Assembly (NCBI GenBank): GCA_964548475.1
Contig: CAZJRF010000061.1
Span: 1 to 11,376, forward strand
DNA: 11,376 nucleotides
Origin: VGBK01 sp964548475
GTDB lineage: Bacteria; Actinomycetota; Acidimicrobiia; Spongiisociales; UBA11373
Direction of reading: 5' to 3'
In this document: piece by piece, positions 1 through 6,117 of the stretch
Position numbering within the stretch: position 1 is the stretch's first letter
How the letters are laid out: the number at the start of each line of letters is the position of its first letter
Made by a program: the position numbers and the translations under genes
Notes under the pieces: generated by a model
Seen by the model: only the letters and a program-made list of their open reading frames with translations
Databases searched by the model: none
What the model was told of the DNA's origin: nothing

Positions 1-1239
1 CATGGTCTCCAGGGACACCCCGACCACGATCAGGATCGAGATGCCGCTGAAGCCCAGGTTGATGTTCCAGATGATCGCGATGATGGACGGCAGCACCGCC
101 ACCGTGGCCAGGAAGAGCGACCCGGGCAGCGTGATCCGGCTGATGATGTGCTGCAGGTACTGGGTGGTGGCCGAGCCGGGGCGGATACCGGGGATGAACC
201 CGCCCTGGCGCTGGATCATCTCCGATTGGCGCACCGGGTCGAACTGGATGGCCGTGTAGAAGTAGGTGAAGAACACGATCAGCAGGCCGAACATCACCAC
301 GTACCACCACGACCGGGAGCTCACCAGGTTGTTGTTGACCCAGTCCCGGATGGCCCCCCAGAAGCCGCCGGAGGGGATGGCGGTCACCAGCATGGCGGGC
401 AGGTAGAGCATGCTGGAAGCGAAGATGATGGGGATAACCCCGGCGGTGTTCACCTTCAACGGGATGTAGGTGCTCTGGCCGCCCAGCACCCGGCGCCCCC
501 GCACCCGCTTGGAGAACTGGATGGGGATCCGCCGCTGCCCCTGGTCCACGAAAATGATGCCCGCCGTCATCGCCATGAACAGCAGGATGACGACGCCGAA
601 GCGGATGCTGCTGGTGCTGGACTTCCACACCGCGAAGAACTGCGACGGCATCTGGCTGACGATGCTCACCATGATGATCAAGGACATGCCGTTGCCCACC
701 CCGCGCTGGGTGATCAACTCGCCCAGCCACATTATGAAGGCAGTCCCGGCGGTGAGGGTGAGCACGATAAGCAGAACCCGTCCGGCGCTGTACTCGGGGA
801 TCAAGTCGATGCCGCCGGTGAGGGTGCCCCGATGGAACAGGTAGGTGAGGCCGGTGGCCTGCAGCAGGGAGAGCAGCACCGTCACGTAGCGGGTCCACTG
901 GGTGATTACCTTGCGGCCGGTCTCCCCCTCCTCCTGCAGCTTCTGCAGACGGGGGATCACCACCGCCAGCAGCTGCATGATGATCGACGAGGTGATGTAG
1001 GGCATGATGCCCAGGGTGAAAACCGAGAAGGCCTCCAGCGCACCGCCGGAGAAGAGGTTGAGCAGGCCCATGATCCCCGCCTGCTCTCCGAGCTGGGCGA
1101 ACTCCTCCACCGCGTTCAGGTCCACCCCGGGGACCGGGATGGCGGTACCCAGCCGGTAGATGAGGAAGATGAGGAGGGTGAAAAAGATCTTGTTCCGGAG
1201 GTCGCGGATCCGGAACATGTTGCGGTAGACACTGAGCAT
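1..1239 (-). CDS. secY: SecY, protein translocase channel subunit (3' end missing)
   Basis: SecY is the multispanning pore of the SecYEG translocon, which moves unfolded proteins across the cytoplasmic membrane or into it. The 413 residues seen begin MLSVYRNMFR. A TAG codon sits directly upstream in frame (1240-1242), so this ATG is the earliest possible start. Visible signs are a first hydrophobic segment near 18-36, the plug and TM2 region with GIMPYITSSIIMQLL near 77-91, GNGMSLII near 182-189, the cytoplasmic loop motif RRIPIQ near 236-241, PLKVNTAGVIPIIFA near 260-274, and GGFIPGIRPG near 346-355. The family is about 420-440 residues long, so roughly 20 C-terminal residues lie beyond the left edge. 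A weak ribosome site, AGGGGG, lies 10 bases upstream of the start. It follows L15 after 83 bases, the widest gap in the window. Identification is secure. Confidence 0.98.
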   Translation of the reverse strand, partial: MLSVYRNMFRIRDLRNKIFFTLLIFLIYRLGTAIPVPGVDLNAVEEFAQLGEQAGIMGLLNLFSGGALEAFSVFTLGIMPYITSSIIMQLLAVVIPRLQKLQEEGETGRKVITQWTRYVTVLLSLLQATGLTYLFHRGTLTGGIDLIPEYSAGRVLLIVLTLTAGTAFIMWLGELITQRGVGNGMSLIIMVSIVSQMPSQFFAVWKSSTSSIRFGVVILLFMAMTAGIIFVDQGQRRIPIQFSKRVRGRRVLGGQSTYIPLKVNTAGVIPIIFASSMLYLPAMLVTAIPSGGFWGAIRDWVNNNLVSSRSWWYVVMFGLLIVFFTYFYTAIQFDPVRQSEMIQRQGGFIPGIRPGSATTQYLQHIISRITLPGSLFLATVAVLPSIIAIIWNINLGFSGISILIVVGVSLETM

Positions 1240-1322
1240 CTAGGCCCGGCCCCCTGCTGCGGAACGGCGCGAGGATATCGCGACGGGCCGGCAGCGCCCC
1301 AACCCGGCGGCGGTCCTACCGC
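1240..1322 (-). other. 83-base gap between rplO and secY
   Basis: This is the only junction longer than 17 untranslated bases. It is GC-rich. On either strand it contains a small inverted repeat at 1268-1282, a 5-bp stem CGCGA/TCGCG with a 5-base loop, and a weaker GCCGG/CCGGC pairing nearer L15. No T-run follows the hairpin on the coding strand, so it does not look like an intrinsic terminator. I see no convincing -10/-35 pair. It may be only a spacer that lowers coupling between L15 and SecY. Confidence 0.5.
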
Positions 1323-1760
1323 TCACTCGATGACCTCCACCTTGCCTCCTGCGCTCTGGATGCGCTCCACCGCACCCACGCTGAAGGCATGGGCGCGCAC
1401 GGTGAGGCCCTTGGCGAGCTCCCCTTCGCCGAGGACCTTGACCCGGCCCCGCTTCTTGACCAGGCCGCGGGCGCGCAATTCCTCCGGGCCCACCGTGGAC
1501 CCCTCCCGGAACTCGTTCAAGCGTTCCACGTTGATGACGGCGAAAGATTCCTTCTGCGGGCGCTTGAAGCCGCGCAGCTTGGGAAGGCGGCGGTAGAGGG
1601 GCATCTGCCCGCCCTCGAACCAGCGGGGCATGTTCTTGCGCGCCTTGGCCCCCTTGGTGCCCCGCCCGGCGGTCTTGCCGCGTCGCCCGGCTTCGCCCCG
1701 GCCCACGCGGATGCGATCGCGCCGCGAACCGGGGGCCGGCTTCAGGTGATGCAGTTTCAT
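1323..1760 (-). CDS. rplO: 50S ribosomal protein L15
   Basis: L15 is a late-assembly large-subunit protein whose extended basic N-terminus threads into 23S rRNA. The 145-residue product begins MKLHHLKPAPGSRRDRIRVG and has the typical Gly/Arg/Lys-rich N-terminal half (GRGEAGRRGKTAGRGTKGAKAR), then FEGGQMPLYRRLPKLRGF near 49-66, the family's signature, and a folded C-terminal half. Length is normal. The ATG overlaps the L30 stop as ATGA, which fixes the start and implies coupled translation. The next gene, secY, is 83 bases away. The N-terminal form resembles actinobacterial L15, which is a remembered likeness only. Confidence 0.98.
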   Translation of the reverse strand: MKLHHLKPAPGSRRDRIRVGRGEAGRRGKTAGRGTKGAKARKNMPRWFEGGQMPLYRRLPKLRGFKRPQKESFAVINVERLNEFREGSTVGPEELRARGLVKKRGRVKVLGEGELAKGLTVRAHAFSVGAVERIQSAGGKVEVIE

Positions 1761-1945
1761 GACTCCTCGACCTCCACCAGATGGCGCACCCGGGCGATCA
1801 GGCCGCGCACCTCGGGGCTGTCCGGGCGTTCCACCGTGTGGCGGATCCGGCGCAACCCAAGCGTGCGGATGCAGGCCCGGGTCTTGGGCTTCTCCCCGAT
1901 GGTGCTGTGCACCAGGGTGATCCGCAGGGTCTTGTCCTCAGCCAT
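1757..1945 (-). CDS. rpmD: 50S ribosomal protein L30
   Basis: L30 is a small large-subunit protein that some bacterial lineages lack. The product is 62 residues, MAEDKTLRITLVHSTIGEKP onwards. The IGEKPKTRACIRTLGLRRIRHTV stretch carries the family's core, in which the T-x-x-x-L-x-L-x-K/R-pattern contacts rRNA, and the C-terminal VRGLIARVRHLVEVEE is also typical. An upstream in-frame GTG at 1966 would overlap the S5 stop as GTGA and add seven residues (MSEESPA). I prefer the ATG because GAGGAG lies 9 bases before it and no ribosome site precedes the GTG. It leaves a 17-base gap after S5 and overlaps L15 by four bases. Confidence 0.93.
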   Translation of the reverse strand: MAEDKTLRITLVHSTIGEKPKTRACIRTLGLRRIRHTVERPDSPEVRGLIARVRHLVEVEES

Positions 1946-1954
1946 GGCGGGTGA

Positions 1955-1960
1955 CTCCTC
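1955..1960 (-). promoter_or_regulatory. Ribosome binding site deciding the rpmD start
   Basis: GAGGAG on the coding strand lies 9 bases before the ATG at 1945. The competing GTG at 1966 lies upstream of this site and has only a GC-rich sequence without a purine-rich core before it. This supports the shorter L30 and makes the S5-L30 junction the only one within the ribosomal genes, apart from tuf-rpsJ, that is spaced by more than two bases. Confidence 0.7.
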
Positions 1961-1962
1961 GC

Positions 1963-2529
1963 TCACGACTCGGACCCGGGCTGGGCCCGCATCATCTCGG
2001 CAGTGCGATAAGCGGCGAGCAGCGCCGGCGGGGTTACCTCCTCGGCGGTCTTGCCCCGGCGCCGGGCGGTCTGATCGGGCCGCTGCTGGGAGAAGAGAGC
2101 GTTGATGGTGGCACGGGCGACGTTGACGTGGGTGGGCGAGCCCAGGGACTTGGCCAGGACATCGCGAATGCCGGCGGCTTCGAGGATCTGGCGCATGGCC
2201 CCGCCGGCGATCACCCCGGTGCCGGGGGCAGCCGGCTTGATGAGCACCCGCGAGGCGCCCTGGCGGCCGATGGTCTCGTGGATGATGGTGGTGCCCGCCA
2301 TGGGCACGGGCCGCATTTCCTTGCGGGCCGCCTCCACCCCCTTCTGGATGGCGGCGGGCACCTCACGCGCCTTGCCGTAGCCGATGCCCACCTGGCCGTT
2401 TCCATCACCGACGGTGACCAGGGCGGTGAAGGAGAAGCGACGGCCGCCCTTAACCACCTTGGCAACGCGGTTAATGGCGATAACCCGCTCGTTGAATTGA
2501 CTCTCTTCCTTGCCGCGCTGCGTGGTCAA
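1963..2529 (-). CDS. rpsE: 30S ribosomal protein S5 (TTG start)
   Basis: S5 sits near the decoding region and mRNA entry and affects accuracy, and its N-terminal loop is the classic spectinomycin-resistance site. The 188-residue product has the double-stranded-RNA-binding-like N-terminal domain (FNERVIAINRVAKVVKGG, then TALVTVGDGNGQVGIGYGKA near 36-55) and the C-terminal domain with IKPAAPGTGVIAGGAMRQI near 97-115 and SLGSPTHVNVARATINAL near 128-145. The tail resembles the usual GKT-EE-TP ending. The only initiator before the conserved domain is TTG, which overlaps the L18 stop as TTGA. AGGAAGGG at 2538-2545 lies 8 bases upstream. A TTG start on such a highly expressed gene is unusual but well supported here. 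Confidence 0.95.
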   Translation of the reverse strand: MTTQRGKEESQFNERVIAINRVAKVVKGGRRFSFTALVTVGDGNGQVGIGYGKAREVPAAIQKGVEAARKEMRPVPMAGTTIIHETIGRQGASRVLIKPAAPGTGVIAGGAMRQILEAAGIRDVLAKSLGSPTHVNVARATINALFSQQRPDQTARRRGKTAEEVTPPALLAAYRTAEMMRAQPGSES

Positions 2530-2879
2530 AACTCCAACCCTTCCTCTCGCGCCGCCTCAGCCAGGGCCTTCACCCGGCCGTGATAGGCAAATCCTCCCCG
2601 GTCGAAGACCACCCGGCCGATGCCGGCCTCCTTGCACCGGGCGGCGACCAGCTTGCCTACCTCGGCGGCGGTGGCCGCCGTCAGGGTGCGCTCGCGCAAG
2701 GACGCCTCCCGCGAGGAAGCAGAGGCCAGCGTACGGCCCGCGTCGTCGTCGATTACCTGGGCGTAGATGTAACGGTTGGAGCGGAACACCGCCAGCCGGG
2801 GCTGCTCGGCGCTGCCGCGGATCTTGCGCCGCACCCGGTAGTGCCGGCGGTGCCGTCCCCTGAGTTTGATCACGCTCAT
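2526..2879 (-). CDS. rplR: 50S ribosomal protein L18
   Basis: L18 binds 5S rRNA with L5 and forms part of the central protuberance. The 117-residue product has the usual very basic N-terminus (RGRHRRHYRVRRKIRG), the core PRLAVFRSNRYIYAQVIDDD near 27-46, and the conserved C-terminal block VVFDRGGFAYHGRVKALAEAAREEGL near 90-115. Length matches the family. The ATG overlaps the L6 stop as ATGA, and its own stop overlaps the S5 TTG. Nothing is missing or unusual. Confidence 0.98.
   Translation of the reverse strand: MSVIKLRGRHRRHYRVRRKIRGSAEQPRLAVFRSNRYIYAQVIDDDAGRTLASASSREASLRERTLTAATAAEVGKLVAARCKEAGIGRVVFDRGGFAYHGRVKALAEAAREEGLEF
2538..2545 (-). promoter_or_regulatory. Ribosome binding site for the rpsE TTG start
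   Basis: AGGAAGGG on the coding strand sits within the last codons of L18, 8 bases before the TTG at 2529. No ATG or GTG occurs in the S5 frame between the L18 stop and the conserved S5 residues, so this site together with the TTGA overlap decides the start. Confidence 0.6.
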
Positions 2880-3421
2880 CGCGCGGACACTCCTGCCTTG
2901 CCCGCCTTACGGCGCACCTTCTCATCTACGTAGCGGATGCCCTTGCCCTTGTAGGGCTCCGGCGGGCGCACCCGCCGGATCTCGGCGGCCACCTGGCCAA
3001 CTTGCTGCCGGTCGATACCTCGCACCAGGATGCGAGTGGGCTCGGGCACCTCGAAGGTGATCCCCTCGGGGGCCGTCATCCGCACCGGATGGGAGAAGCC
3101 CACCAGCAGCTCGAGGGTGCTCCCCTGGAGGGCGGCACGATAGCCGACCCCCACCATCTGCAGTTCGCGGACGAAGCCGGCCGAGACGCCGGTGATCATG
3201 TTGGCCAGCAGAGCCCGGCTCAAGCCGTGCAGTGCTCGCGACTGCCGCTCGTCGTTGCCGCGAGCCACTCGCACCACGCCGTCGTCCAGCGCGAAGGAGA
3301 TGCGCTCGCTGAAGGTGCGGGCGAGCGTCCCCTTGGGGCCGGTCACCGTCACCGTGGAGCCCTCTATCTCCACCGTGACGCCGGCGGGCAGGGGGATCGG
3401 GGCGTTGCCAATACGGCTCAT
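2876..3421 (-). CDS. rplF: 50S ribosomal protein L6
   Basis: L6 lies at the base of the L7/L12 stalk close to the sarcin-ricin loop, where elongation factors bind. The 181-residue product begins MSRIGNAPIPLPAGVTV and shows the two repeated L6 folds, with TGPKGTLARTF near 28-38 in the first. The signature block, with RVRPPEPYKGKGIRYVDE near 153-170, lies in the second. Two GTG codons precede the ATG in frame, but the ATG fits the family start, overlaps the S8 stop as TGATG, and has GAGGT 6 bases before it. It overlaps L18 by four bases. Confidence 0.97.
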   Translation of the reverse strand: MSRIGNAPIPLPAGVTVEIEGSTVTVTGPKGTLARTFSERISFALDDGVVRVARGNDERQSRALHGLSRALLANMITGVSAGFVRELQMVGVGYRAALQGSTLELLVGFSHPVRMTAPEGITFEVPEPTRILVRGIDRQQVGQVAAEIRRVRPPEPYKGKGIRYVDEKVRRKAGKAGVSAR

Positions 3422-3816
3422 CACCACACCTCGCAGACGACCTCGCCGCCCAGCCGGCGCCGGCGGGCCTCCCGGTCGGGCAGCAAGCCCTGGGAGGTGG
3501 AGATGACGACCACACCCAGACCGCCCCGGGTGCGAGGCAGCTCGTCGGCCCCGGCGTACACCCGGCGGCCCGGGCGGGAGACCCGGCGCAGGCCTTGGAT
3601 GACCCGGCTGCGGTCGGTGCCGTACTTGAGGCGCACCTCGAGCTCGCGCTTGTTGCCGGAGGCGCGCACACCGTATCCGGCCACGTAGCCCTCGGCGGCC
3701 AGGATGCGGGCGATCTCCTCCCGCAGATGGGAGGAGGGCATGGCCACCGACTCGTGCAGCGCCTGGTTGGCGTTGCGAAGCCGGGTGAGCATGTCGGCGA
3801 CGGGATCGGTGAGCAT
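3421..3816 (-). CDS. rpsH: 30S ribosomal protein S8
   Basis: S8 is a primary binder of the 16S rRNA central domain and, in E. coli, the translational repressor of the spc operon. The 131-residue product begins MLTDPVADMLTRLRNANQ, the normal family start, and ends with VVISTSQGLLPDREARRRRLGGEVVCEVW, the conserved rRNA-binding C-terminal domain. The reading frame stays open upstream as far as 4071 across S14, but that extension has no S8 character. The ATG comes two bases after the S14 stop (TAGCCATG). I cannot tell from sequence whether S8 autoregulates here; no obvious mimic of its rRNA site was recognised near rplE. Confidence 0.97.
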   Translation of the reverse strand: MLTDPVADMLTRLRNANQALHESVAMPSSHLREEIARILAAEGYVAGYGVRASGNKRELEVRLKYGTDRSRVIQGLRRVSRPGRRVYAGADELPRTRGGLGVVVISTSQGLLPDREARRRRLGGEVVCEVW

Positions 3817-3818
3817 GG

Positions 3819-4004
3819 CTACCACGCCGCCTTCCGCACCCCGGGCAGTTCGCCGCGATGGGCCAGCTCGCGCACGCAGATACGGCACATGCCGAATTGG
3901 CGCAGGTAGGCCCGGGAGCGTCCGCAGCGCCCGCAACGGGTGTAGGCCCGCACCCCGAACTTGGGCGGGCGCTTGTTCTTGATGATCAGTGACTTCTTGG
4001 CCAT
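3819..4004 (-). CDS. rpsN: 30S ribosomal protein S14, zinc-binding type Z
   Basis: S14 binds the head of the small subunit late in assembly. This is the short 61-residue form with four cysteines at 24, 27, 40 and 43 (CGRC and CRIC), expected to hold one zinc ion. The zinc-free paralogue used in low zinc is longer, about 90-100 residues, and is not in the window. The sequence begins MAKKSLIIKNKRPPKFGVRA. A GTG lies directly upstream in frame, but the ATG has better spacing from AGGAG and overlaps the L5 stop as TGATG. S8 follows after two bases. Confidence 0.97.
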   Translation of the reverse strand: MAKKSLIIKNKRPPKFGVRAYTRCGRCGRSRAYLRQFGMCRICVRELAHRGELPGVRKAAW

Positions 4005-4561
4005 CACGCTCCTGCCTGCTGGCGGCGGAAGGGGAAACCGAAGGCGTCGAGCAGGGCGCGGCCGCCCTCATCGTTGCCGGCGGTGGTGCAGATGGTGATA
4101 TCCATCCCGCGCACCTTCTGCACCTTGTCGTACTCGATCTCGGGGAAGATCAACTGCTCGGTCACGCCGAAGCTGTAGTTGCCCCGGCCGTCGAAGGAGT
4201 CCGGGTTGAGGCCGCGGAAGTCGCGGATGCGGGGGATGGCCACCTGGATGAGGCGGTCAAGGAACTCCCACATGCGGTCGCCGCGCAGGGTCACCGAGGC
4301 CCCCACGGCCATGCCCTCCCGGAGCTTGAAGTTGGCAATGGACTTGCGCGAGCGGTTCACCCGCGGCTTCTGGCCCGCGATCAGCGCCAGGTCGGCCACG
4401 GCCCCCTCGACCACGCCCTTATCGGTCACCGCGTCGCCCATGCCCATGTTGACCACGATCTTGGAGAAGGTGGGAACCTGCATGGGGTTGGCCAGGCCGA
4501 GCTGTTCTTTGAGCGCGGCGTGCACCTCGGCCCGATAGCGCTCCTTGAGGCGGGGGGTCAC
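4004..4561 (-). CDS. rplE: 50S ribosomal protein L5 (GTG start)
   Basis: L5 binds 5S rRNA and makes the bridge from the central protuberance to the small-subunit head and P-site tRNA. The 185-residue product is full length. It shows VPTFSKIVVNMGMGDAV near 29-45, GQKPRVNRSRKSIANFKLRE near 63-82, IPRIRDFRGLNPDSFDGRGN near 109-128 and the C-terminal DITICTTAGNDEGGRALLDAFGFPF. Translation starts at GTG, which overlaps the L24 stop as GTGA. A strong GGAGGT at 4567-4572 lies 5 bases upstream and supports this start. Confidence 0.97.
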   Translation of the reverse strand: MTPRLKERYRAEVHAALKEQLGLANPMQVPTFSKIVVNMGMGDAVTDKGVVEGAVADLALIAGQKPRVNRSRKSIANFKLREGMAVGASVTLRGDRMWEFLDRLIQVAIPRIRDFRGLNPDSFDGRGNYSFGVTEQLIFPEIEYDKVQKVRGMDITICTTAGNDEGGRALLDAFGFPFRRQQAGA

Positions 4562-4863
4562 AGGTCACCTCCGCACTTGGCGCAGACTCGGCGCTTGTGC
4601 CCGTCGGCATCGAAGCGAGCCGAGATACGGGTGGCTCCGCAGGACGGACAGACGATCATGACGTTAGAGATGTCGATGGGCATGTCCTTGTCGATGATGC
4701 CGCCCTGCATGGTGCGGCCTCGCGGCTTGGAGTGACGCTTGGCGGTGGCCACCCCTTCCACGATGATCTTGCCTTCCTTGGGCAGCACGGTGGCCACCCG
4801 GGCCTGACGGCCCTTGTCCTTGCCGGAGATGACCACCACGGTGTCTCCCTTGCGCAACCGCAT
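4558..4863 (-). CDS. rplX: 50S ribosomal protein L24 with C-terminal zinc ribbon
   Basis: L24 starts assembly of the large subunit by binding 23S rRNA near its 5' end. The 101-residue product opens with the KOW motif (MRLRKGDTVVVISGKDKGRQ), followed by the HSKPRGRTMQGGIIDKDMPID segment near 44-64. The C-terminal part carries cysteines at 72, 75, 94 and 97 (CPSC and CAKC), a paired CxxC arrangement expected to bind zinc and present in many but not all bacterial L24 proteins. The frame is open far upstream to about 5805 across L14 and S17, which is a chance extension. The ATG overlaps the L14 stop as TGATG. Confidence 0.96.
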   Translation of the reverse strand: MRLRKGDTVVVISGKDKGRQARVATVLPKEGKIIVEGVATAKRHSKPRGRTMQGGIIDKDMPIDISNVMIVCPSCGATRISARFDADGHKRRVCAKCGGDL

Positions 4864-5231
4864 CACAGCACCTCCGGCGCCAGCGACACGATGCGCATGA
4901 AGCGGCGCTCCCGCAGCTCGCGGCCTACCGGGCCGAAGATGCGGGTGCCTCGCGGCTGCATCTGGTCGTTGATGAGCACGCAGGCATTGTCGTCGAACCG
5001 AATATAGGTGCCGTCGGGGCGGCGGCTCTCCTTGCGAGTGCGCACCACCACCGCCTTGACCACCTCGCCGCGCTTCACCGTCCCGCCCGGGATGGCATCC
5101 TTCACGGTGGCCACGATGATGTCGCCCAAACCGGCATAGCGCCGGCCGGAGCCGCCGAGCACGCGAATGCAGAGGACCTCGCGGGCCCCGGTATTGTCGG
5201 CCACCTTCAGGCGGGACTCCTGAGCGATCAT
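4863..5231 (-). CDS. rplN: 50S ribosomal protein L14
   Basis: L14 lies at the subunit interface, contacts 16S helix 14, and is the docking site of the silencing factor RsfS in species that have it. The 122-residue product has the standard length and signature: MIAQESRLKVADNTGAREVL at the start, GDIIVATVKDAIPGG near 36-50, and a C-terminal half with RFDDNACVLIND near 78-89 and GTRIFGPVGRELRE near 95-108. It is the first gene of the classical spc operon, yet here it overlaps the S17 stop by four bases (ATGA), so S10 and spc genes are joined without a break. Confidence 0.98.
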   Translation of the reverse strand: MIAQESRLKVADNTGAREVLCIRVLGGSGRRYAGLGDIIVATVKDAIPGGTVKRGEVVKAVVVRTRKESRRPDGTYIRFDDNACVLINDQMQPRGTRIFGPVGRELRERRFMRIVSLAPEVL

Positions 5232-5485
5232 CGAGCACGCTCCACGATCTCCACCACCCGCCAGTGCTTGGTCTTGGACAGGGGGCGGGTCTCCACCACC
5301 CGCACGATGTCCCCGAGACGAGCCTCGTTGGCCTCGTCGTGGGCGTGCAGGCGGCGGCGGCGGCGCATGGTCTTGGCATAGATCCGATGACGGACCGCGG
5401 TCGCGATCTCCACGGTGATCGTCTTATCGCGGCCGGCAGAGACCACCACTCCGGTGCGCACCTTGCGAACGCTGCGTTCAGCCAC
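5228..5485 (-). CDS. rpsQ: 30S ribosomal protein S17 (GTG start)
   Basis: S17 is a primary binder of the 16S rRNA 5' domain. The 85-residue product carries the OB-fold pattern: RTGVVVSAGRDKTITVEI near 10-27, a basic loop with five consecutive arginines (MRRRRRLHAHDE near 40-51), and the conserved GDIVRVVETRPLSKTKHWRVVEIVERA. Start is GTG, embedded in GTGGCTGA where the TGA ends L29, giving an 8-base overlap. GAGGGG lies 5 bases upstream. The stop overlaps the L14 start by four bases. Length and domains are normal. Confidence 0.96.
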   Translation of the reverse strand: MAERSVRKVRTGVVVSAGRDKTITVEIATAVRHRIYAKTMRRRRRLHAHDEANEARLGDIVRVVETRPLSKTKHWRVVEIVERAR

Positions 5486-5705
5486 GGGATCCCCTCTCCT
5501 GCTCTTGGAAGTAGGCCTCGATCTCCTGCTGCCGCATGACGGTGGAGATACGGGCGACCTCGCGACGCAGTTCGCGCAGCCGGGCGGTCTTGTCGAGCTG
5601 GTTGGTGGCCAGCTGGAAGCGCAGGTTGAAGAGCTCCTCCTTGGCCTCCGCCAGCCGCTCGGCCAGCTTGTCGTAGGGGAGGTCGCGCAGGTCGGACGCC
5701 TTCAT
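5478..5705 (-). CDS. rpmC: 50S ribosomal protein L29
   Basis: L29 lies next to the polypeptide exit, beside L23, and helps form the platform for trigger factor and SRP. The 75-residue product is a helical hairpin: MKASDLRDLPYDKLAERLAE, then KEELFNLRFQLATNQLDKTARLRELRREVARI, the family hallmark, near 22-53. A short charged C-terminal tail follows (QEIEAYFQEQERGSRG), slightly longer than the shortest family members. The ATG overlaps the L16 stop as ATGA, and the end overlaps S17 by eight bases. Confidence 0.96.
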   Translation of the reverse strand: MKASDLRDLPYDKLAERLAEAKEELFNLRFQLATNQLDKTARLRELRREVARISTVMRQQEIEAYFQEQERGSRG

Positions 5706-6115
5706 AGCTCCTCCCTCTTGACGAACTTGGTCTTGATGGGGAGCTTGTGCCCGGCCACCCGCAGCGCTTCCCGCGCCAATTCTTCGGGCACGCCGGACAG
5801 CTCAAACATCACTCGTCCCGGCCGGACCACGGCCACCCAGTACTCCGGGTTGCCTTTGCCCGAGCCCATACGGGTCTCGGCCGGCTTCTGGGTGATGGGC
5901 TTGTCCGGGAAGATGCTGACCCACACCTTGCCGCCGCGACGGATCTTACGGGTCATGGCAACACGAGCCGCCTCGATCTGACGAGCGGTGATCCAGGCGG
6001 GCTCCATGGCCTGCAGCCCGAAGTCACCGAAGGTAACCCTGGTGCCGCCCTTGGCGCTGCCGCGCATGGTGCCTCGCTGCACCTTGCGCCACTTGACCCG
6101 CTTGGGCATCAACAT
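5702..6115 (-). CDS. rplP: 50S ribosomal protein L16
   Basis: L16 is a late-assembly protein of the large subunit near the A-site tRNA elbow and the peptidyl transferase centre. The 137-residue product begins MLMPKRVKWRKVQRGTMRG and has VTFGDFGLQAMEPAWITARQ near 28-47, then KIRRGGKVWVSIFPDKPIT, ETRMGSGKGNPEYWVAVVRP and GVPEELAREALRVAGHKLP, all characteristic. The first ATG at 6115 matches the usual ML-PKR start; a second ATG at 6109 is less likely. GGAGGT at 6125-6130, inside the last codons of S3, lies 9 bases upstream. The start follows the S3 TAG after two bases. Confidence 0.98.
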   Translation of the reverse strand: MLMPKRVKWRKVQRGTMRGSAKGGTRVTFGDFGLQAMEPAWITARQIEAARVAMTRKIRRGGKVWVSIFPDKPITQKPAETRMGSGKGNPEYWVAVVRPGRVMFELSGVPEELAREALRVAGHKLPIKTKFVKREEL

Positions 6116-6117
6116 GG

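Noticed and set aside
1268..1282. Intrinsic terminator between rplO and secY
   Set aside because: The stem is only 5 bp, the loop is AT-containing but no U-run follows on the coding strand, and secY is normally co-transcribed.
148..1596. Long plus-strand open frame (482 codons) opposite secY and rplO
   Set aside because: It is antisense to the clear secY and L15 genes, and its His/Asp/Gln-rich protein matches no family. High GC content creates long antisense frames.
1946..1966. GTG start at 1966 for L30
   Set aside because: It would give a neat GTGA overlap but has no ribosome site, and the added MSEESPA is outside the family. GAGGAG clearly serves the ATG at 1945.
3421..4071. S8 with an N-terminal extension across S14
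   Set aside because: The extension is S14 and the end of L5 out of frame. MLTDPVADML is the normal S8 start.
4558..5805. Possible long fusion protein ending in L24
   Set aside because: Only the last 101 residues are L24. The upstream part is out-of-frame reading of L14, S17 and L29, and the L24 ATG has a proper TGATG junction.
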